Below are positions 8,071 to 12,892 of a stretch of DNA of 12,892 nucleotides, piece by piece. The DNA comes from Candidatus Gastranaerophilales bacterium. Lineage in GTDB: Bacteria > Cyanobacteriota > Vampirovibrionia > Gastranaerophilales > Gastranaerophilaceae. The stretch lies in NCBI GenBank assembly GCA_021199975.1, contig JAJQHF010000152.1, positions 1 to 12,892 of the forward strand. Direction: 5' to 3'. The translations under genes were made by a program, and so were the position numbers. The notes beneath the pieces were generated by a model that made no database searches, was not told the origin of the DNA, and worked only from the letters and a program-made list of their open reading frames with translations. Within the stretch, counting starts at the first letter, position 1; every line of letters begins with the position of its first letter.

Positions 8071-8910
8071 ATGAAAAAAGAAAAACAAATAATACTAATA
8101 ACAGGCGCATCATCAGGTCTTGGCAGAGAAACAGCCATAAAGCTGGCAATGGAGGGGCATCAGGTTTTTGCGGGAATACGCAAAAAAATTGATAAAATTG
8201 AATTGGAAAACCTGAGCGAAAATATTAAAGGTGTTTATATTGATATTACAAATCCATCAAGTATTGATAAGGCATTTTGGTTTATTATAAAAAATACAAA
8301 GAAACTTGATGTACTTATAAATAATGCAGGTATTGCAGTTGCTGGACCGATTGAATGTATAGATGTAAGAAAAGTAAAAGAACAGTTTGATGTTAATACC
8401 TTCGGTGCGCTTGCAGTTGCTCAAAAATTCCTTCCTCTTCTTCATAACGGAAGAATAATAAATATAAGCTCTATGGCGGCATCGGGAATATTTCCGTTTT
8501 TATCTCCTTATTGTGCATCAAAAAGAGCTATGGATATTTTGTTTAACAGTTTTGCGCTTGAAAATAAAGATAATATAAAAGTCGTATCAATAAAACCGGC
8601 ATCAATTAAAACTCCGATTTGGAATAAATCTGTTGAAAGTTCAAAAAAATATTTTGAAAATGTGAATGAAAATGTAAAAGAAAAATATTTAAAAGAATTC
8701 CTTTTTATGGAAAAAAGAGCATTTGAAAATAATGAAAAGGCTATTGATTCGGCTGAAGCAGTTGAAAAAATCATTAAAATAGTTTGTAAAAAAAATCCAA
8801 AACCGGTTTATAATATAGGTGTTCAATCTGTTTTTACTGAACTTATATCAAGATTACTGCCGGTTTGTTTAACAAACAAAATTATTAAATTACGATTAAA
8901 AAGAATATAA
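8071..8910 (+). CDS. Short-chain dehydrogenase/reductase, substrate unknown
   Basis: Classical SDR oxidoreductase using NAD(H) or NADP(H). The 279-aa protein starts at ATG 8071; TGASSGLG (11-18) follows immediately, so the start is right. Further motifs are NNAG (84-87), N109 in DVNTFG, catalytic S134 (ISSMAAS), Y147 and K151 in YCASK, and the PASIKTPIW segment (176-184) after the sixth strand. The basic residues R37-K38-K39 after the second strand hint at NADPH preference. The C-terminal PVYNIGVQS...SRLLPVCLTNKIIKLRLKRI resembles the hydrophobic-basic tail of retinol-dehydrogenase-like SDRs and may associate with the membrane. Neighbouring genes give no clue to substrate. Confidence 0.93.
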   Translation: MKKEKQIILITGASSGLGRETAIKLAMEGHQVFAGIRKKIDKIELENLSENIKGVYIDITNPSSIDKAFWFIIKNTKKLDVLINNAGIAVAGPIECIDVRKVKEQFDVNTFGALAVAQKFLPLLHNGRIINISSMAASGIFPFLSPYCASKRAMDILFNSFALENKDNIKVVSIKPASIKTPIWNKSVESSKKYFENVNENVKEKYLKEFLFMEKRAFENNEKAIDSAEAVEKIIKIVCKKNPKPVYNIGVQSVFTELISRLLPVCLTNKIIKLRLKRI

Positions 8911-8939
8911 TTTTTGCATAATATTTTATTTATGTCCTG

Positions 8940-8979
8940 CACTGTATAATGAAATTTTATTTATATACAGTGAACTGTA
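8940..8979. repeat. Overlapping inverted repeats built on ACTGTA
   Basis: CACTGTATA (8940-8948) and TATACAGTG (8964-8972) form a perfect 9-nt inverted repeat with a 15-nt loop. The right arm also pairs with a third copy: TACAGT-GA-ACTGTA (8966-8979), a perfect palindrome with a 2-nt centre. Three copies of one hexamer in 40 nt just after the SDR stop could be alternative hairpins, an operator array or a 3' end structure. No U-tract follows. Confidence 0.6.
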
Positions 8980-9300
8980 CAACCCAATCTTTATACAATA
9001 CCCCGCAGGTAGAGTAATTATATTTATTTTTATAAGTACCTACAGCACAGTTTATATATGCCGAGTAACTATATATTGCACTAACATAACAGCTAAAACC
9101 CTATGCAACTTCATATTTAACAGATTCATTATAACTCAAAAGACCATAAACATAAGTATAACCGTAATATGTCTATCTACATGTGTTATATTGAGAGTTC
9201 TTAGGATATTAACCGGAACTGGAAATATAACACGCAAAATAAAAAGGATATATTGTTGGTTGTGACAATGAGTTTGAGAAAAACAGAATTAGGCTAAAAC
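8957..9300 (-). pseudogene. Probable decayed Tyr/Cys-rich gene
   Basis: In the frame ending at TAA 8959-8957, the minus strand reads as coding-like sequence with Tyr, Ser, Cys and Val: a 47-residue stretch without stops (GFSCYVSAIYSYSAYINC, then AVGTYKNKYNYSTCGVLYKD, then WVVQFTVYK), preceded by a TAG (9103-9101), YYGYTYVYGLLSYNESVKYE, a TAG (9175-9173), YPKNSQYNTCR and a TAA (9211-9209). Open, biased composition across several stops in DNA this AT-rich suggests a former secreted or surface protein. No start was found and the upstream limit is uncertain. It could instead be chance; I cannot name a family. Confidence 0.35.
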
Positions 9301-9491
9301 ATAAACATCAAGCGAGCAAGAAGTTATTTTTTTAATGAGAAAAAACTTAAAATTTGATTAAAATGCAGTATAATTTTATTTCATGAAAATTTAAGCATGT
9401 ATTAAAAATATTATTAAAGCCAAATATAATCACAATATTAATAAATAAAATAAAAAAAACGGAAAATACTGATTTGTACAAGCAGGAACAT

Positions 9492-9511
9492 AAAAAGGAA
9501 CTTTATTCCCT
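9492..9511 (-). terminator. Weak possible terminator
   Basis: On the minus strand AGGGAA, a 5-nt loop and TTCCTT form a 6-bp stem with one G-U pair, running into a T-run (9496-9492). It lies about 135 nt beyond the stop of the 91-aa gene. The stem is short, so support is low. Confidence 0.25.
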
Positions 9512-9543
9512 GTTATTTTTCTCAATTTCTCCTATTGTAAAAG

Positions 9544-9585
9544 GACACTTAGTTTGATTATTTAAGACAATTAGTTTAACTATTT
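9544..9585. repeat. Two-copy 22-nt tandem repeat
   Basis: Units 9544-9563 and 9566-9585 match at 17 of 20 positions around a shared core TTAGTTT, with period 22 (two helical turns). A perfect palindrome CAACTT-A-AAGTTG follows at 9589-9601. Such spacing could suit a dimeric DNA-binding protein or be a mobile-element scar; function is unknown. Confidence 0.5.
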
Positions 9586-9645
9586 CGGCAACTTAAAGTT
9601 GGTTTTCTTGATTTAATGAATAAATTAATTTTGTAAGTATTATCC

Positions 9646-9921
9646 TTATATAAGTATGAAAGTTACTATTTGTGGATTATCATCATTAATTTCAAATGCT
9701 TTAACCTCTCGATTATCAAGATTAACATTTCCGATTGAGTTTATAGTTATAGATTGCAGCTTTCTTAAAAAACTCATATCTGTTTCAAATTTAAAAGTAC
9801 ATGCATCAAATGTATTTTTTCCCCTGAAATTAAAATTTCCCTGTTGTGAAATATCGTTATCTATATGTCGATTGATAAATCTTGCATTGTAAGTCATATC
9901 ATTTAATGTTACTTCACACAT
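9646..9921 (-). CDS. Hypothetical protein, 91 aa, predicted beta-rich
   Basis: Not recognised. The gene is credible because AAGGAGGG, the best ribosome site in the window, lies about 11 nt before ATG 9921. The protein (MCEVTLNDMTYNARFINRH...) alternates hydrophobic and polar residues, suggesting beta strands (VTLNDMTYNARF, GNFNFRG, FDACTFKFET, SITINSIGNVNL, VKAFEI, IVTFIL), with no signal peptide or membrane segment. Two cysteines (C2 and C41) are present. It follows the 255-aa membrane-protein gene on the same strand after about 98 nt and could share its transcript. The look is of a small single-domain beta structural or binding protein; that is inference only. The plus-strand ORF inside it (9656-9892) is a shadow without a ribosome site. 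Confidence 0.7.
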   Translation of the reverse strand: MCEVTLNDMTYNARFINRHIDNDISQQGNFNFRGKNTFDACTFKFETDMSFLRKLQSITINSIGNVNLDNREVKAFEINDDNPQIVTFILI

Positions 9922-10019
9922 TATTAAACTACCCTCCTTGTTTTAAACAATTACCATTAAAATCTTAAATTTATTCTGTATGTTATTTGAATTCATAATT
10001 CATCTTCCTAATAACAGTT

Positions 10020-10787
10020 TTATCTAAATAAATTCCCATTGATAGTTTCTTTTAATTTATTTTCAATATAATTCAACTGCTCTTCAAAGTAGTTCCATAG
10101 TTTATCTGGATCAAAAGCTTTATTTTTTTCATCCCAAAATTTTTCTAATTCTTTTGTTACTTCGTCTCTATTTTTATTGATATTGTCCCAGTATAAACTT
10201 TGAAAACTATCATACAATTTTTTGTAAACACCAGAATCCAACATTAAACTTTCATTAAAAATTAAGTTTTCCTTATTTTCATCCAAAATTGTGCGCATTG
10301 TCCATATTATCCAAATATGAGTTTTGTCAAAATTTTTCATTGGTAAATATAAATCTTCATAACCATTAACCAAATCAAAAAGTTTATTGAAATGTTTTAA
10401 CCAATTTTCAAAATATTCCTGTCCATTATCATCTGTCGATATTGCCATATGAGGCATGTTATACTGTTTTGTTGAAAAAATAATATCTTTTAGAAAAGGT
10501 TTCATAAAACGATTTACAATATGAAATTCTTTATAAAAATTTAGCCAGAATTCACATTCAAAATTTTTATATGTACTTTTTTCCCAACGAGCATTAGCAA
10601 TTTTGTCAGTATTCTTCATTGCATACCAAGTAATACCTCCCGAAATGCAGCCACCGATTAATGCTCCTAAAATTCCACTACATAAAACTTGAGACCAAGG
10701 CTGATTGAATATTTGTGTTATATCAGCATTAAACATAAGTTCTTGTATTGTAGGATTTATAGCTAATTCTTTGATAATTGTTTGCAT
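10020..10787 (-). CDS. Single-pass membrane protein of unknown function, 255 aa
   Basis: No family recognised. An N-terminal segment of about 32 residues precedes one glycine-rich transmembrane helix (about 33-57, CSGILGALIGGCISGGITWY). The remaining 200 residues are soluble, rich in Trp, Tyr, Phe, Asn and Lys, and predicted mostly helical (KFWDEKNKAFDPDKLWNYFE, then EEQLNYIENKLKETI). There are no catalytic signatures. The GALIGGCISGGITW helix followed by a helical soluble domain recalls small bacterial proteins with an N-terminal anchor and a cytosolic domain of unknown role. The ATG overlaps by 1 nt (TAATG) the stop of the truncated ABC exporter ATPase, so the two were translationally coupled before the exporter was broken. 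It may have served the exporter or been a passenger. It is intact although its former promoter was probably lost with the 5' part of the ABC gene. Confidence 0.8.
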   Translation of the reverse strand: MQTIIKELAINPTIQELMFNADITQIFNQPWSQVLCSGILGALIGGCISGGITWYAMKNTDKIANARWEKSTYKNFECEFWLNFYKEFHIVNRFMKPFLKDIIFSTKQYNMPHMAISTDDNGQEYFENWLKHFNKLFDLVNGYEDLYLPMKNFDKTHIWIIWTMRTILDENKENLIFNESLMLDSGVYKKLYDSFQSLYWDNINKNRDEVTKELEKFWDEKNKAFDPDKLWNYFEEQLNYIENKLKETINGNLFR

Positions 10788-11287
10788 TATATGTTAACTT
10801 CCTGTTTTTTGAACTGCATTTCATAAAGAGTCTTGTATTGTCCGTCTTGAATTTTCATCAGCTCGTCATGCGTCCCGAGCTCAACAAGTTCACCTTCATT
10901 TATAACTGCAATCTTGTCCGCATTTTGAATGGTTGAAAGTCTGTGAGCAATTACAAATACAGTTTTATCTTTCATTAAATTATCAATAGCCTGTTGGACA
11001 ATAGCCTCAGATTTATTATCTAATGCAGATGTTGCCTCGTCAAGTATTACTATAGGTGCGTTTTTGATAAATGCTCTCGCAATAGCAATTCTTTGTTTCT
11101 GACCGCCTGAAAGCATTACTCCTCTTTCTCCGATATACGTTTCAATACCATCATCCAACGTTGAGATAAATTCTTCTAAGCAGGCATTCTGAATAGCAGT
11201 ATTTAATTCTTTATCTGTTGCATTTGGTTTGCCCATTAAAATATTTTCTTTGATAGTACCTGCAAATAAAAAATTATCTTGAAGAAC
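10787..11287 (-). pseudogene. ABC exporter ATPase fragment (MsbA-like), 5' end lost
   Basis: C-terminal part of an exporter of the fused membrane-ATPase type. The frame is coding from VLQDNFLFAGTIKENILMG (Q-loop, starting at 11287) through the signature LSGGQKQRIAIARA, Walker B IVILDE, D-loop SALD and H-loop VIAHRLST to the stop at 10787. The GTI-KENI spacing and ERGVMLSGGQ resemble MsbA and multidrug or bacteriocin exporters. The transmembrane domain and Walker A are absent: immediately upstream of the Q-loop valine the sequence becomes the end of the IS fragment. An ORF starting at ATG 11236 (149 aa) is open but could not bind ATP productively without Walker A. The break is clean, with no internal stops or frameshifts, so the disruption is recent. 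Confidence 0.88.
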
Positions 11288-11326
11288 AAGAGGGTGACCA
11301 AAAAGTAAAAGTCGCCCTCTTTTTTA
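11288..11326 (+). terminator. Hairpin with T-run at the IS end
   Basis: AGAGGGTGAC (11289-11298) pairs with GTCGCCCTCT (11311-11320) across a 12-nt loop, with one U-G pair, followed by TTTTTT. Plus-strand reading gives a textbook intrinsic terminator, yet no plus-strand gene ends here. It lies exactly at the boundary with the ABC fragment, so it is more likely the structured end of the insertion sequence, where it would block incoming transcription. Confidence 0.65.
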
Positions 11327-11555
11327 ATTTACAAATAACAGAAGCAGTGTTTTAAACTTTTGCTCGTTTGGATAAGTTATGAGCAATGGCAATTAATCCC
11401 CATTCGATATTAACCTTGTCTAAACCTCCCATTAAAAACCTTTTAAATCCGGCATTCCATTTTATCTGACCAAAGACGTTTTCCACTTCTGCACATCGTT
11501 TTTTTCTGAGAATAATACCTTTTTCTGAAAGAAGTTTTTCTTTTGCTGAATTCTT
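11288..11555 (-). mobile_element. Partial IS1182-like insertion sequence (3' part)
   Basis: About 270 bp run from the hairpin at the ABC boundary to a junction inside the nuclease ORF near 11545-11560. It comprises the transposase C-terminus, roughly 60 nt of 3' non-coding DNA and the hairpin end. The 5' two thirds and the other terminus are missing, so it cannot move by itself. The exact right boundary is inferred from where the translation stops resembling nuclease and starts resembling transposase. Confidence 0.7.
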
Positions 11556-11560
11556 GAATT
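11352..11560 (-). pseudogene. Transposase C-terminal fragment, IS1182-like DDE family
   Basis: About 66 residues of a DDE transposase: KEKLLSEKGIILRKKRCAEV, then ENVFGQIKWNAGFKRF, then GLDKVNIEWGLIAIAHNLSK. The E-V-E-N-V-F-G-Q-I-K block holds the final catalytic Glu with the E-x6-K spacing, and GLDKVNxEWGLxxIAHNL is the typical end of IS1182/IS5-like enzymes. The frame opens further upstream to a TTG at 11594, but the residues before about 11555 belong to the nuclease read in another frame. The N-terminal catalytic Asp residues are missing, so it is inactive. Stop TAA at 11352. Confidence 0.85.
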
Positions 11561-12810
11561 TTATTATAAAATCGTCTGTACATTTCTTCTTCAAGACTGT
11601 TGTCGGTGTTTTGAGTATGTTTATTTAGTCCATTTAAAAACTCTTCAAAATATTCGCATTTTTCATATAAACCACTATTATCAGAAAACCATTTATAAAT
11701 TTCACTGTAGTTTATTTTCTTATAAGAATTTGTACAATCATAGTTTGGTATATCTATATTATTGTAATTAGGTACAAAGATAAAATAATGCCTTTCTTTG
11801 TCTTTGTCTTTGTATTCATTTTCAATGAACTTAAAGTATAGATCTAATTGATTTTTAGTTTGTTTGTCATACTTATCACAGCAGCCATTGATACCCGATT
11901 TTATTTTATTTTCTATTATTATAACTTGTTTTTCACTTTCAACAAATAAGTCTATCCGGCCGCTAAGTTTTTTATTATTATCAAAGCAAGGATACTCCCT
12001 TTGAATCCTACATGTTTTATCAAAGTTACCAATATCCAAAACTTCTGTTACAAATTTACAAAAAAATTCTTTATCGTAATCAAAGACGTATTTGAACAAA
12101 TTAGAAAAAATATTTTCACTATATTCCTTGTCAATGATTTTTAAAAAGCAGTTTTTTTCTTTATTACTGAAACCACCTTTGCTTACGGATTTTGTTGAAT
12201 TTTTGTTTTCCCAAAGTGAATTATTGTTAATTATATCTTCAAGTACTTGGTATGCTTCCCAATGTTTATTCCGGCAAACATACATTTTTAAGCTTGACTT
12301 AGAAAAAGTATATTTATCTCCAAGATAATAGCAACTTTCTTTTCCTTTGTATTTTTTACTGCCGTTTGCACATATATATATAGGTTTTACGGGTTTTAAA
12401 AGAGCATTTGCCTTAAATGTTATATAAGCCGCATTTTCATTATCTTTATTATTTGTGAAGATGTCGTATGGTTTTAAACCGTCATATTTTATATCATTTT
12501 TATCAATATACTTTATTTGATCCTTATGAATTTTTTGTTTTTCAGATGGAAATGTCGTGTTTACAAAAACAACTTGTTCTAAATCTGCGGCTTTTGCCAA
12601 AATTTCCATTGTACAGTCAGTGCAATATCTTACAAGTAAAATTGTTTTTATCTTGTTGTTATGTTCTTTTGCCATAGCACCATAATAGTTTACATAAATA
12701 TAATTCTTGTCGTTGTCGGCTTTAAATAGGTTGATTATTTCATGTCCAATATTATCTTGATTTTTAAGATATTCGCCGACATACATTTTGTTTAGCAAAA
12801 TTTCATTCAT
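11443..12810 (-). CDS. PD-(D/E)XK nuclease-family protein with IS-derived C-terminal tail
   Basis: 455 aa from ATG 12810. The C-terminal half is a PD-(D/E)XK domain of the PDDEXK_4-like type: GRIDLFVESEKQVIIIENKI gives D287 and E300-x-K302, and TKNQLDLYF supplies Q321, so the active site looks intact. Such domains occur in standalone nucleases of bacterial defence and mobile islands. Residues 1-200 form an unassigned N-terminal domain (MYVGEYLKNQDNIGHEIINL, then NYIYVNYYGAMA, then ILLVRYCTDCTMEILAKA) that may sense or bind a ligand or nucleic acid. The natural family end is near FLNGLNKHTQNTDNSLEEEM and YRRFYNKI (about 391-418); the last 35 or so residues are read from IS transposase DNA in the wrong frame. 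The original stop is therefore lost, although little of the domain is missing. AAGGAAA lies about 13 nt upstream of the start. Confidence 0.75.
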   Translation of the reverse strand: MNEILLNKMYVGEYLKNQDNIGHEIINLFKADNDKNYIYVNYYGAMAKEHNNKIKTILLVRYCTDCTMEILAKAADLEQVVFVNTTFPSEKQKIHKDQIKYIDKNDIKYDGLKPYDIFTNNKDNENAAYITFKANALLKPVKPIYICANGSKKYKGKESCYYLGDKYTFSKSSLKMYVCRNKHWEAYQVLEDIINNNSLWENKNSTKSVSKGGFSNKEKNCFLKIIDKEYSENIFSNLFKYVFDYDKEFFCKFVTEVLDIGNFDKTCRIQREYPCFDNNKKLSGRIDLFVESEKQVIIIENKIKSGINGCCDKYDKQTKNQLDLYFKFIENEYKDKDKERHYFIFVPNYNNIDIPNYDCTNSYKKINYSEIYKWFSDNSGLYEKCEYFEEFLNGLNKHTQNTDNSLEEEMYRRFYNKIQEFSKRKTSFRKRYYSQKKTMCRSGKRLWSDKMECRI

Positions 12811-12892
12811 ATACTTTAATTTTTCCTTTTTTACATTTTATTATATTAATTTGCAGGTTCAAACAATAGCTTTTTGCTTTATTATCCATGAC

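Larger units (their letters stand above)
8911..9645. other. 735-nt stretch without an intact gene
   Basis: Very AT-rich DNA separating the core genes from the accessory block. It holds the ACTGTA inverted repeats and the probable gene remnant at its left end, then from 9301 A/T-rich sequence with no convincing ORF or RNA gene, a 22-nt tandem repeat (9544-9585) and a small palindrome (9589-9601). No tRNA-like arm or transposase was seen. Confidence 0.6.

Noticed and set aside
9430..9525. 31-aa minus-strand ORF starting at TTG after AGGAG
   Set aside because: Only 3 nt separate AGGAG from the TTG, and the tail is a low-complexity Phe/Leu run; likely chance.
9656..9892. 78-aa plus-strand ORF
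   Set aside because: Shadow of the 91-aa gene, without a ribosome site.
12840..12892. GGTTCAAAC-like tRNA T-arm at the right edge
   Set aside because: Does not match the T-arm consensus, and no paired arms or acceptor stem are visible within the window.
1..12892. CRISPR array, rRNA, tRNA, riboswitch
   Set aside because: No regularly spaced repeats and no conserved RNA motifs seen by eye on either strand.

Overview
The window is AT-rich bacterial DNA (roughly 30% GC by eye). The left two thirds is a compact chromosomal core: histidyl-tRNA synthetase, three shikimate-pathway genes, SurE, YraN and a short-chain dehydrogenase. The right third is accessory and rearranged. The base composition, long-form HisRS, an MsbA-like ABC remnant and a lineage-specific protein with an N-terminal SFGR motif suggest a host-associated gut bacterium. 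Gastranaerophilales (Vampirovibrionia/Melainabacteria) is my best guess, but this is inference and no marker here proves it.

Positions 1-1440 hold a GAF-type sensor histidine kinase that runs off the left edge and is cut by an in-frame TAG between its HisKA and ATPase domains. hisS follows with its own promoter. A small minus-strand gene (73 aa) with a clear promoter converges on hisS, and a 284-aa protein of unknown function diverges from it. Next comes aroC-aroK-aroB (3-dehydroquinate synthase, shikimate kinase, chorismate synthase), tightly packed with a 4-nt gap and a 20-nt overlap and probably one operon behind an extended -10 promoter. surE has its own extended -10 promoter and overlaps yraN tail to tail by 4 nt. 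yraN and the SDR gene diverge from a 41-nt gap, and both look leaderless or nearly so.

Positions 8911-9645 contain no intact gene. They hold a cluster of inverted repeats around ACTGTA, a probable decayed Tyr/Cys-rich gene on the minus strand, and a 22-nt tandem repeat. Beyond this, everything is on the minus strand: a 91-aa orphan with a near-perfect Shine-Dalgarno, a 255-aa single-pass membrane protein overlapping by 1 nt the remains of an ABC exporter ATPase, a fragment of an IS1182-like insertion sequence, and a PD-(D/E)XK nuclease. The ABC gene is cut just before its Q-loop at the end of the IS fragment. The nuclease reads out of frame into the other side of the fragment. The simplest reading is that an IS copy inserted in the ABC gene, then recombined or suffered a deletion that joined its inner part to the nuclease gene. 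This chimeric junction is the most informative feature of the window. I see no complete undescribed multi-gene system. The best candidates for new biology are the nuclease with its unassigned N-terminal domain and the 255-aa membrane protein.
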